From assembly GCF_030151085.1 (NCBI RefSeq), contig NZ_JASLER010000079.1, positions 1-39,344 on the forward strand: a DNA stretch of 39,344 nucleotides. Direction: 5' to 3'. Positions 7,995-14,941 of this stretch are shown here, one piece after another. The notes below the pieces were generated by a model. That model searched no databases. It saw nothing but the letters and a program-made list of their open reading frames with translations, and was not told the origin of the DNA. The translations under genes were made by a program, and so were the position numbers. Position 1 is the first letter of the stretch. The number at the start of each line of letters is the position of its first letter. The stretch is from Bacteroides sp. (GTDB taxonomy: Bacteria; Bacteroidota; Bacteroidia; Bacteroidales; Bacteroidaceae).

Positions 7995-9998
7995 ATGAAG
8001 CAATCATTTAGTATATTTATACTCATACTATGTTATTATAGTTCGGCAATGGCATTGACTATAAATAAGGATAGTCTTATTCGCATTGCAAAAACTACAT
8101 CAAATCAAAATCTAAAAGCAAATATATACAGAGATCTGGCAGACTTTTATAATAAAAAGCCTGAAGAGACACATTATCTCAAATTATTGTACCAGTTGGG
8201 CAAAGAGACGAAGAACAAAGAATTGGTATTAAATGCTCTGACCGACCTGGCTTCTTCACACACCGTCAATATGAACTTCGATTCAGTGTATTATTACATT
8301 AATGAAATTAAAAAGGAAGTCGACGTGCAAGCAGAAAACAAATGCCTGTCTTACATCCGGATGAAACTCTTCGATGCCAGAAGGTATCAAGGAAAAAAAG
8401 AAGCGAAAGATGCACTTGACTATGAACTTGACTTTTTTAAAAGTGCAGACAAAAATAATATATACATCCAGATAGAAAGAGCCTATGTATCGGGAGGCAG
8501 CTTGATTGATTTTCAAAAATTCCAGGAAGCTAACGTTCATTTGGAAGAAGCATATCAAATGGCCAATAAACTATCCGATCGGGATGATATGAGATACCGT
8601 ATCGCGACCAAATGGCTATATGCCAATAATCTCAGAGATTTAGGAAGAATGGACGAATGTGCAGAAGCGCTTGAAAGTCTTGTAGAATTATACAAAAACG
8701 ATTATGAGGATAATTACTTAGGAAAACGAATTTACTATAACATTGAAAGCAATTATCTCCAGTGTTACGCATCATTGCTTATGCTTTCCGCAACATTGCC
8801 TAAAAAGAAATTGCAATATTACATTGATGAAATAAAAAAGATAGGAATGAACGTCACCGATCTGCGTGATCGCTATAGCTATCTCCTGGCAATGAATAAT
8901 TACTATCTTTTTATAGGGGACTATCCGAATTCATTAGCCAACATCAACGAGCAAATAGGAATAATCCGCACGATTATGCCCAAGTATTTACCTTTTAAGT
9001 TCAAGTTGCAAGCGGATATCTATGAAGAAATGGGCGACTACCAGAATGCATTGGAAAAGCATAAGACCTACATACAACTCAAAGACTCATTCACGCTGAA
9101 AGAGAGGCAGGAGCAACTCAACACGCTTCAAGTGGAATATGAGGTGGACAAACTGAAATATGAAAAAGCAAACCTTGAAAGCAGAAACAAACGGATGCAG
9201 ATTATTACACTTTCCATCATTCTGTTGCTAGCCATTCTCGCCTGTATCTACTTCTACTATCATTGGAAAAAGGAGAAGCAGATGAAGATGAACCTCTTCA
9301 TCCTTCATCAGAAAGCAGGAGAAAGCGAACGGATGAAAGCCGAATTTATCAACTCCATGTGTCACGAGATACGTACACCGCTGAATTCCATCGTAGGATT
9401 TTCGGATATTATCTTGGACGAAGATTACGATGATGAATCGAAAGCCGAATTCCGCGAGTTGATTAAAACGAATGCGGGGATGCTGACTACGTTGATTGAT
9501 GATCTGTTGGTGGTTGCCAATCTCGATTCGTCCAGGGAATTGCTTCCCTGCGAAGTTGTGAATGTCAGTAACATTTGCCGGGAAGAGTTCAGAAAAACCG
9601 AGCAAAGGAACCAGAAGCCAATCAATTATGTGCTGAATGTTCCGGAAGAAGAGGTCTTGTACTCAACCAATGCGAAACATCTTTCTATCGTTCTGGAAAA
9701 CTTACTGAGCAACGCATACAAATTTACACAAAAAGGCTGCATCACTTTGGAACTTCTAAAGAGTGAGAACCCTGATAGTATTCGGATACAAATCAGTGAC
9801 ACAGGTTGTGGTATCCCGCTCGACAAGCAAGAAGTGGTCTTTGAGCGATTCATCAAGCTCGACTCTTTTACACAAGGAAACGGAATCGGTTTGTTTCTCA
9901 GCAAACTAATCATCTCCCGACTGATGGGAAGCATTGAAATTGATTCGTCGTACACTGACGGTGCCCGTTTTGTTATTTCTTTGCCGGCAATGAAGTAG
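7995..9998 (+). CDS. Sensor histidine kinase with extracytoplasmic TPR-like domain, orphan
   Basis: 667 residues. A signal peptide (MKQSFSIFILILCYYSSAMA) precedes about 350 residues of helical, TPR-like repeats, expected in the periplasm. A coiled linker and a membrane helix at about 396-416 (IITLSIILLLAILACIYFYY) follow. The cytoplasmic kinase has HEIRTPLNS with phospho-acceptor His457, an N-box NLLSNAYKFT (about 570), G1 DTGCGI and G2 GNGIGLF. There is no receiver domain and no response regulator beside it, so the partner lies elsewhere. It sits between DUF4248 and HU in a module that in my recollection of other Bacteroides usually lacks a kinase, so it may be an insertion. Its own promoter and the preceding terminator suggest independent expression. 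Confidence 0.9.
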   Translation: MKQSFSIFILILCYYSSAMALTINKDSLIRIAKTTSNQNLKANIYRDLADFYNKKPEETHYLKLLYQLGKETKNKELVLNALTDLASSHTVNMNFDSVYYYINEIKKEVDVQAENKCLSYIRMKLFDARRYQGKKEAKDALDYELDFFKSADKNNIYIQIERAYVSGGSLIDFQKFQEANVHLEEAYQMANKLSDRDDMRYRIATKWLYANNLRDLGRMDECAEALESLVELYKNDYEDNYLGKRIYYNIESNYLQCYASLLMLSATLPKKKLQYYIDEIKKIGMNVTDLRDRYSYLLAMNNYYLFIGDYPNSLANINEQIGIIRTIMPKYLPFKFKLQADIYEEMGDYQNALEKHKTYIQLKDSFTLKERQEQLNTLQVEYEVDKLKYEKANLESRNKRMQIITLSIILLLAILACIYFYYHWKKEKQMKMNLFILHQKAGESERMKAEFINSMCHEIRTPLNSIVGFSDIILDEDYDDESKAEFRELIKTNAGMLTTLIDDLLVVANLDSSRELLPCEVVNVSNICREEFRKTEQRNQKPINYVLNVPEEEVLYSTNAKHLSIVLENLLSNAYKFTQKGCITLELLKSENPDSIRIQISDTGCGIPLDKQEVVFERFIKLDSFTQGNGIGLFLSKLIISRLMGSIEIDSSYTDGARFVISLPAMK

Positions 9999-10070
9999 TT
10001 TTATCCTCTGATATCCTCTCCTAACCTCCGTATACCTCCCCTAAGCTCCGCCCACCCTACTCCGATGTAG

Positions 10071-10078
10071 TATCTTTG
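10071..10078 (+). promoter_or_regulatory. -7 promoter element upstream of the HU-like gene
   Basis: TATCTTTG fits TAnnTTTG and gives a leader of about 95 nt before the ATG at 10178. No good -33 TTTG was seen; the upstream DNA is the unusual C/T-rich tract. Confidence 0.5.
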
Positions 10079-10177
10079 TACCAACGAAACGAAGCAGGAA
10101 TATCACTGCAGGGATATTCTTATGAATTCGTTTCGGGTATGAAATATTATTCATCAATCTTTAAAACATCAACAATC

Positions 10178-10678
10178 ATGTCAAAAGCATTAGTTGTTCG
10201 TGGTCAACGCCACAAGAAGGTGGGAGATAAAAGTTCTCCGATGGTATACACGCTACGTCGTAAATCCAAAGATGCCAAAATCTTTGACCTCGCCCGTATA
10301 GCACAGGATATTGAGGCTCTGGGTGGTATGTCGGCCGAAGACGTGGAGCATGTAGGCAAAGCTATCGTGCGCCAAATGCGTCAGACGCTTACTGACGGTA
10401 ACAGCGTTCGTTTGGACGGCTTCGGTATCTTCCACACTACCTTCCGTTGTCGTGCCACCGAAGTAGCCAAAGAGTGCACAGTGAAGAATATTGAGCGAGT
10501 AAACATCCGTTTCAAAGTAGCCAACACCTTGCGTCTGGTGAACGATGCCGTCGCCACCACCAAGGGAGCTCCGAATAATCTTGTCTTCGAGCTGGTATCC
10601 GAGGATAATAGCGAGAACTCTGGTAGCGGAGGTAATGCCGGTGGAGGGGGAGATGAGAATGATAATCCGTTGGGATAA
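10178..10678 (+). CDS. HU-like DNA-binding protein (HU-HIG type)
   Basis: 166 residues from ATG at 10178 (MSKALVVRGQRHKKVGDK). The longer reading that begins at the TTG at 10076 overlaps the promoter and is rejected. Residues about 20-130 form the HU/IHF-like fold of the Bacteroidetes HU-HIG family: helices IFDLARIAQDIEALGGM and VEHVGKAIVRQMRQTL, then GNSVRLDGFGIFHTTFRC and a basic arm. The C-terminus is Gly/Asp/Asn-rich and ends DNDNPLG. Such proteins bend DNA. It is followed 21 nt later by the smalltalk gene and then the amidase; the trio is one transcription unit ending at 11302. Confidence 0.87.
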   Translation: MSKALVVRGQRHKKVGDKSSPMVYTLRRKSKDAKIFDLARIAQDIEALGGMSAEDVEHVGKAIVRQMRQTLTDGNSVRLDGFGIFHTTFRCRATEVAKECTVKNIERVNIRFKVANTLRLVNDAVATTKGAPNNLVFELVSEDNSENSGSGGNAGGGGDENDNPLG

Positions 10679-10699
10679 ATAACCACTAATCACTATTTT

Positions 10700-10804
10700 A
10701 TGATGAGTACAAAATCTTCAACTTGGGACAAGGTATTGAAAGTAATAATTGCTATTGCTTCGGCAGTATTGGGTGCGTTAAGTGCGCATGCTATGACGCG
10801 GTAA
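10700..10804 (+). CDS. Smalltalk protein, 34-residue hydrophobic peptide
   Basis: Starts ATGATG; the product has a polar N-terminus (STKSSTWDKVLK) and one hydrophobic stretch (VIIAIASAVLGALSAHAM) long enough for one membrane helix, then T-R-stop. It matches the small Bacteroidales family called smalltalk, known for its place between HU-like and amidase genes. Function is unknown. One membrane helix directly before a lysozyme-type amidase resembles holin-endolysin order, but that is only an analogy. The gap before it contains two CACTAAT-type heptads. Confidence 0.85.
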   Translation: MMSTKSSTWDKVLKVIIAIASAVLGALSAHAMTR

Positions 10805-10843
10805 CCACCAGCTTATCATTTAGAACTTTCAGTCCTGACTTTT

Positions 10844-11287
10844 ATGAGAGAAATTAATCTAATTGTGATACATTGTAGCGCCACGTGCGAGGACCATCCC
10901 TTTACCGAACAAGCCTTAGAGTCCGCACACCGCAGGCGTGGATTTGATGGTATCGGCTATCACTTCTATATCCGCCGTGACGGGTATATCTTGACTACAC
11001 GCCCGGTCGAGAGGGTCGGCGCCCACGTTCGTGGCTACAATGCTCACTCTATTGGAATCTGCTACGAAGGCGGATTAGACCACTATGGTCTGCCCAAAGA
11101 CACGCGTACAGAATGGCAACGGCACTCACTACGGGTACTGGTACGGGCCTTGCTGATGGATTATCCCGAAGCTCGGATAGTAGGGCATCGTGACCTCAGC
11201 CCGGATCAGAACGGAAATGGTGAAATAGAGCCGATGGAATGGACGAAACAATGTCCGTGCTTTGAGGTGAAAAGGGAGAAGTGGTAG
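10844..11287 (+). CDS. N-acetylmuramoyl-L-alanine amidase (T7 lysozyme / PGRP type)
   Basis: 147 residues, no signal peptide. It has the full T7-lysozyme-like active site: zinc ligands His10 (VIHCSAT), His115 (GHRDLSPD) and Cys137 (KQCPC), with Tyr39 (GYHFYI) and Lys135 in the catalytic positions. It cleaves the bond between N-acetylmuramic acid and L-alanine in peptidoglycan. The gene closes the HU-smalltalk-amidase unit, and its TAG stop lies in the loop of a strong terminator. Without a signal peptide, export would need a partner such as a holin-like protein. Confidence 0.93.
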   Translation: MREINLIVIHCSATCEDHPFTEQALESAHRRRGFDGIGYHFYIRRDGYILTTRPVERVGAHVRGYNAHSIGICYEGGLDHYGLPKDTRTEWQRHSLRVLVRALLMDYPEARIVGHRDLSPDQNGNGEIEPMEWTKQCPCFEVKREKW

Positions 11288-11302
11288 CACTTCTCCCTTT
11301 TT
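11271..11302 (+). terminator. Strong terminator after the amidase
   Basis: A 13-bp perfect stem AAAGGGAGAAGTG / CACTTCTCCCTTT with a GTAG loop that contains the stop codon. T-runs on both sides allow it to serve the convergent toxin-like gene also. Confidence 0.92.
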
Positions 11303-11307
11303 AGAAT

Positions 11308-11658
11308 TTATCTGATATATTGTCCTTCTATCCAATTATTAGTAATATGCTTTACCAAAATACGATTCTTTAATTCTACAAAGAAAATATACCACGTCGT
11401 TTTAGGAGAACTCTTACGTTTAAAGAAAGCATATTGCAAATTCTCCCCATATTTTGCAAAATGATATTCCACTGAAGGAGATACTTTATAATGAGGTACG
11501 GAAGATAATTGAGTAATAAAATCAACTATATCATCAACTACATGTTCTGCAGATTCATAAGAAGGTTTATATCCATCTATCACCAAAACATCTGAAAGAC
11601 AGTACAAAAAATCTTCTACTTCAGGTAAAACATGTATTTCAATCGCTGGCATAGACAT
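11308..11658 (-). CDS. Putative toxin of a type II-like toxin-antitoxin pair (RelE/ParE-like size)
   Basis: 116 residues. The first half is helical (VEDFLYCLSDVL, then AEHVVDDIVDFITQL); the second is beta-rich with basic and aromatic residues (FFKRKSSPKTTWYIFFVELKNRILVKHITNN), a pattern like RelE/ParE toxins with HITNN as the last strand. The start ATG overlaps the end of the upstream small gene by 20 nt, as in many TA operons. No family was firmly recognised; the toxin call rests on size, order and overlap. Confidence 0.6.
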   Translation of the reverse strand: MSMPAIEIHVLPEVEDFLYCLSDVLVIDGYKPSYESAEHVVDDIVDFITQLSSVPHYKVSPSVEYHFAKYGENLQYAFFKRKSSPKTTWYIFFVELKNRILVKHITNNWIEGQYIR

Positions 11659-11914
11659 CTTTTAATCTCTTCTTACACAAAATACGAAAATCTTCCGCTG
11701 ATAAGCTTCTCTCCCATTCTTCTTCAAATTGCTCTTGCCAACCAGTTTGTTTCTTCACAAAATCCAAAACGACACTGACTTCCTGAGGCTCATCCATACG
11801 CATTATTCGATTGACCAATTGTACCTTTAAAGCATTTATATCTCCATAAGGCATCGCAGGTTCAGATACCGATGAAGGTTCTGAAATATGTTTCTTATAT
11901 GCTTTTGCACTCAT
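11639..11914 (-). CDS. Putative antitoxin partner
   Basis: 91 residues from ATG at 11912-11914; a GTG lies immediately upstream. The C-terminal half is acidic and helical (QEQFEEEWERSLSAEDF, then CKKRLKDVY), as expected of an antitoxin that wraps its toxin. The middle (DINALKVQLVNRIMRMDEPQEVSVVLDFVKK) is a predicted helical dimerisation part. No clear DNA-binding motif was seen. Together with the overlapping downstream gene it makes a two-gene operon with no further partner. Confidence 0.6.
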   Translation of the reverse strand: MSAKAYKKHISEPSSVSEPAMPYGDINALKVQLVNRIMRMDEPQEVSVVLDFVKKQTGWQEQFEEEWERSLSAEDFRILCKKRLKDVYASD

Positions 11915-12023
11915 CACTATAACTATTTTCCTGTAAAAATAACCTTTTCAACAGATATATGCAAGAAATTATTTGAAAGAAAACTTTATTCCTCACATAA
12001 CTCAATCTACTAGTATATACAAT

Positions 12024-12055
12024 AAAAAAACGAGCAAGCTCTCACGAACTCCTCG
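12024..12055 (-). terminator. Intrinsic terminator of the candidate ncRNA
   Basis: On the minus strand: CGAG-GAGTTC-GTGA-GAGCTT-G-CTCG, ten base pairs with one bulge and a GNRA-like tetraloop, followed by seven T. Confidence 0.75.
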
Positions 12056-12318
12056 CCACTGTAAGAAAAGCCTTAAGGCTTTTCTTTTAAATTACATCTA
12101 ATTTGTTATCCAAAAAAACTAATCTTTCTTCTTACCTCTAAAAAACAAACTTCAATTACCTAATCTGAAAACTTTAAATCTTAATTTTACCTTTTTTCCT
12201 AATTACCTAAATTTTTAATCCAAATATTAGTCTATGAAAAAATGTTTCAATCTTTTTTACCTATTACAACTAATTACCTTATTTAACTGAAAACTTTTAT
12301 AGTGCAATTTCCCAACTG
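12024..12318 (-). ncRNA. Candidate small RNA of about 295 nt, AT-rich, with GGTAATTAG repeats
   Basis: A near-consensus promoter lies just upstream, and the intrinsic terminator at 12024-12055 closes the unit. The expected transcript has no usable ORF: the only ATG is followed at once by TAA. It contains several GGTAATT(A/G) words and two copies of AAAGTTTTCAG, and a 24-bp perfect palindrome (12063-12086, AAGAAAAGCCTT and its complement) just before the terminator. I do not recognise it as 6S, SRP, RNase P or tmRNA. It could instead be a long leader of the antitoxin-like gene, but the terminator argues against that. Confidence 0.55.
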
Positions 12319-12323
12319 CTCTG

Positions 12324-12354
12324 CAAAGGTAAAAGGTTTTTGCGTGTTCGCAAA
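12324..12354 (-). promoter_or_regulatory. Promoter of the candidate ncRNA
   Basis: Minus strand TTTG (12351-12354), exactly 19 nt, TACCTTTG (12324-12331): matches both boxes of the Bacteroidetes consensus. Confidence 0.75.
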
Positions 12355-12435
12355 CGTTCGGGACATTTTTTGTATGTTTTATAACATTGTTTTAGATTAA
12401 AAGCGTAATATTTACACTTATAAACACTTTATCGG

Positions 12436-13536
12436 CTATTTTGAGAGATAAATAGTATCAGTCAGCGTCTTAAGGAAGGCTACAATATCTGATTCTTCTT
12501 CCGGAGTCAAGCCCAAATCGCCTAACTCGTCATAATTGACGGTGGCAGGATATTCGGCAGGCGGAAATTCATCGCTGATGTCACGCACATTGTAGAAATG
12601 AACAATCTCTTCAAGAGTCTTGAAGTAGCCGTTATGCCCATAGGGAGCAGTCAGGGCTATATTGCGCAATGTAGGAACACGAAATTTGCCATTTTCTTCT
12701 TCCTTGCCGATAATCACTCCCAACCCCAAGTCGAGACTATCTTTTGTCAGGAGGAAATAGCCTTCGGGAACTTGAAAATGAGGATTGTCCGGATTACGGG
12801 GAATGCCCAGATTATCGTAAGTATGGTCGGTGAAGAGTACATGATGGGCATACTTGTCTTCATCCAGAATATGACATTCGGCACATTTACCTTTATCCTT
12901 GAACAGTTTCAAACCTCGTTTTTCCGGTGGAGTAAATTTACTCTTCTTCTTTTGCCAGGCATCGTATTTAGAAGAGAAAGAGTTTATCTCTTTCGAAGAT
13001 TGATAAGCAGCCAAAGCATCGGTAATATAAGAATACAGACTATCGACGTCGGAGGTTTCGCCATACAGGCGTACCAGCTCGGAATAATATGGCGCACGAC
13101 GTATCTTCCCAACCACGGTTGTGCGATCCGGATTGCCCATTTCTACAGGATTAAGGAAAGGTTCTCCGGCCTGATGTTGCAACGACGGAGAACGCCCGTC
13201 CCAGAAAAGTCCCCCTACAAAAGTTTCCTCTTCTTCGTCAAAATAGAGAGTAGGCACGTACATAGAATAACACACTGTCATAGAGTTGCGTTGCGAATAA
13301 AGTCCGCGAACAGCACCTTCGGAAACGATACGTGCATCACGGTCGGCAAAACCACGGGAAGAGGTATGGCAGGTTGCACAAGATTGCCCCGCCGGTTCGG
13401 ATAAAAGCTCATCTTCGAAGATTAATTTGCCCAAAGCTTCTTTTTGAGATTGCATAGAGCTACGGGAGGTGCAGGAAAGCATCCCCAAGGCAAGTCCGCC
13501 ACAAAACAACAGATTGTAAAAAGTCAATCGTTTCAT
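12436..13536 (-). CDS. Di-haem cytochrome c peroxidase (MauG/CcpA family) lipoprotein
   Basis: 366 residues. A lipoprotein signal ends in LGMLSC (Cys22), so the protein is anchored in an envelope membrane. Two haem c sites are present: CATCH (53-57) and CAECH (218-222). FWDGR (about 111-115), FLNPVEMGNP and the C-terminal VPTLRNIALTAPYGHNG are family hallmarks. The family reduces hydrogen peroxide with electrons from small cytochromes, or performs MauG-like oxidations. Single gene with its own strong promoter about 40 nt upstream of the ATG. Confidence 0.93.
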   Translation of the reverse strand: MKRLTFYNLLFCGGLALGMLSCTSRSSMQSQKEALGKLIFEDELLSEPAGQSCATCHTSSRGFADRDARIVSEGAVRGLYSQRNSMTVCYSMYVPTLYFDEEEETFVGGLFWDGRSPSLQHQAGEPFLNPVEMGNPDRTTVVGKIRRAPYYSELVRLYGETSDVDSLYSYITDALAAYQSSKEINSFSSKYDAWQKKKSKFTPPEKRGLKLFKDKGKCAECHILDEDKYAHHVLFTDHTYDNLGIPRNPDNPHFQVPEGYFLLTKDSLDLGLGVIIGKEEENGKFRVPTLRNIALTAPYGHNGYFKTLEEIVHFYNVRDISDEFPPAEYPATVNYDELGDLGLTPEEESDIVAFLKTLTDTIYLSK

Positions 13537-13573
13537 AAGGTGTTCGTATTATAGCAATTCTTATTGACCTTGA

Positions 13574-13604
13574 CAAAAATAGACCTTTTTTTGCACAGCA
13601 CAAA
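13574..13604 (-). promoter_or_regulatory. Promoter of the cytochrome c peroxidase gene
   Basis: Minus strand TTTG (13601-13604), 19 nt, TATTTTTG (13574-13581): consensus spacing and boxes. Confidence 0.75.
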
Positions 13605-13612
13605 CAAATGCT

Positions 13613-13656
13613 ATAAAAAAACAAACCACCGAAGTACCGCAGCACTTCGATGGTTG
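13613..13656 (-). terminator. Terminator downstream of the KDPG aldolase operon
   Basis: Minus strand AACCATCGAAGT, 8-nt loop, ACTTCGGTGGTT (plus-strand arms 13624-13635 and 13644-13655), followed by TG and seven T. Confidence 0.85.
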
Positions 13657-13697
13657 TCCTCTTTAAACACCTTTAAACAAAACAATTATAAGTACAA

Positions 13698-13775
13698 TTT
13701 ACGATGTACGATGTACGATTTGCTATGCAGATTATAGCGCAGCCAAATCGTACATCGTAAATCGTACATCGTAAA
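13698..13775. repeat. TCGTAMA heptad inverted-repeat element after the KDPG aldolase gene
   Basis: The left arm 13698-13722 and right arm 13744-13775 are made of TTTACGA/TGTACGA heptads and pair with each other. The 21-nt middle (CTATGCAGATTATAGCGCAGC) is not heptad-like. The element ends 3 nt before the aldolase stop codon. Confidence 0.75.
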
Positions 13776-13778
13776 TCA

Positions 13779-14453
13779 TCATGCTTGTTTTCTTGCTTCG
13801 GCAATATATGCCAGAGCTTCTTTGCACTTTTCTGTAACGTATGCCCAGTCTTCGGCAGCCACTTTATCATTCGGGAAGAGTTTAGAACCCATACCCACAC
13901 AGAATACACCTGCCTTAATCCAAGAAGTCAAGTTTTCCTGAGTTGGTTCAACGCCTCCGGTTACCATCAGTTTTGACCAAGGCATAGGAGCTAACAGACC
14001 TTTTACGAGTTTTGCTCCCAGCACATCACCGGGGAAGATTTTGCAAAGATCGCAACCTACTTCTTGAGCAAATCCTACTTCAGACACGCTTCCGCATCCC
14101 GGAGTGTAAGCCACCAGGCGACGGTTACAGATCTTAGCTATTTCAGGATTGAACAACGGTCCTACCACAAAGCAGGCACCAATTTGCAAATATAGCGCTG
14201 CCGTTGCAGGATCAACAATAGACCCTACTCCCATCGCCATCTCCGGACATTCCTTTGCCGCGAATTTTACTACTTCAGCAAATACTTCATGAGCAAAGTC
14301 GCCACGGTTAGTAAATTCGAATGCACGAACTCCACCCTCATAACAAGCCTTTACTACTTTCTTTGCCACTTCTGCATCTTTATGGTAGAATACAGGAACC
14401 ATTCCGGTTGAACCGATCTTATTTAATACGGCAATCTTATCAAACCTACTCAT
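13779..14453 (-). CDS. eda: KDPG aldolase (2-dehydro-3-deoxy-6-phosphogluconate aldolase)
   Basis: 224 residues, a class I aldolase of the KDPG/KHG family. Schiff-base Lys138 lies in CDLCKIFPGD, equivalent to FKFFPA in E. coli Eda. Glu46 in FEFTNRG is the proton-relay residue. GVGSIVDPATA and VTGGVEPTQENL are further family motifs. It splits KDPG into pyruvate and glyceraldehyde-3-phosphate. It is the last gene of the kinase / four-helix-bundle / aldolase operon and should be controlled with the kinase by the LacI-family regulator. Confidence 0.94.
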   Translation of the reverse strand: MSRFDKIAVLNKIGSTGMVPVFYHKDAEVAKKVVKACYEGGVRAFEFTNRGDFAHEVFAEVVKFAAKECPEMAMGVGSIVDPATAALYLQIGACFVVGPLFNPEIAKICNRRLVAYTPGCGSVSEVGFAQEVGCDLCKIFPGDVLGAKLVKGLLAPMPWSKLMVTGGVEPTQENLTSWIKAGVFCVGMGSKLFPNDKVAAEDWAYVTEKCKEALAYIAEARKQA

Positions 14454-14460
14454 AATCTTA

Positions 14461-14499
14461 TTTACGATTTAACGATTTACAATTTACGATTGATATTAC
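14461..14499. repeat. Left 39-bp inverted repeat flanking the four-helix-bundle gene
   Basis: TTTACGATTTAACGATTTAC then AATTTACGATTGATATTAC. It matches the reverse complement of 14898-14936 at 35 of 39 positions. A second partial copy (TTTACGATTTAACGATT, about 14509-14525) touches the gene's stop codon. Confidence 0.85.
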
Positions 14500-14524
14500 T
14501 TTAATTTATTTACGATTTAACGAT

Positions 14525-14890
14525 TCATACTTCTTTTGCCAACCGATTCCTTGTAGTGATAATAGAACTCACTATAATCTTATACAATTCATGCGCTTCC
14601 TGTTGCAAGTCATACAGTTTATTGGCGGGAATCATTTCACTTTCAGCTATAATTTCTAACCAGTGTATAGTTTCATCAAGTTCTTCTTCTACCATTTTCA
14701 ACTTATTCAGAAAATCCTTATCTGACTTTCCCAAGCAAGCTGCTCTATAATTAGCGGCAGGAGATGTTCCGGAACGTACTATTTGTTTGGCTATAGCTAT
14801 TGATGAAATCCGGTTCGGCATACAATCTACCATTTTAATTATCCTCAAAGAAAATTCTTTCAGCCTAATTTTCAATTCTTCTGAATTCAT
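14525..14890 (-). CDS. Four-helix-bundle protein (S23 / 23S rRNA intervening-sequence protein family)
   Basis: 121 residues, nearly all helical. Family motifs are the SLRIIKMVDCMPN start, the AKQIVRSGTSPAANYRAA segment and KMVEEELDETIHWLEII. The family is encoded in intervening sequences of some 23S rRNA genes and, as Avd, in diversity-generating retroelements. It forms pentameric bundles, but its cellular role is mostly unknown. Here it stands between the KDG kinase and KDPG aldolase genes, inside 39-bp inverted repeats, and it has no sugar-metabolism role that I can suggest. No reverse transcriptase or rRNA is near. The cassette looks like an insertion into the operon. Confidence 0.88.
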   Translation of the reverse strand: MNSEELKIRLKEFSLRIIKMVDCMPNRISSIAIAKQIVRSGTSPAANYRAACLGKSDKDFLNKLKMVEEELDETIHWLEIIAESEMIPANKLYDLQQEAHELYKIIVSSIITTRNRLAKEV

Positions 14891-14897
14891 TTCTACA

Positions 14898-14936
14898 GTA
14901 ATTTCAATCGTAAATTGTAAATTGTCAAATCGTACA
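14898..14936. repeat. Right 39-bp inverted repeat flanking the four-helix-bundle gene
   Basis: Begins GTAATTTCAATCGTAAATTG; the reverse complement matches 14461-14499 with four mismatches. It lies between the start of the four-helix-bundle gene and the stop of the kinase gene. Confidence 0.85.
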
Positions 14937-14941
14937 TAGCT

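Noticed and set aside
10076..10177. 34-residue N-terminal extension of the HU-like protein
   Set aside because: It begins with TTG overlapping the TATCTTTG promoter element.
3890..11302. Ordinary prophage
   Set aside because: There is no integrase, terminase, portal, capsid or tail gene, and the sensor kinase and DUF4248 are not phage morphogenesis genes; a domesticated or degraded module fits better.
14525..14890. Diversity-generating retroelement (Avd-like gene)
   Set aside because: No reverse transcriptase, template repeat or variable repeat is near; only the four-helix-bundle protein is shared with such systems.
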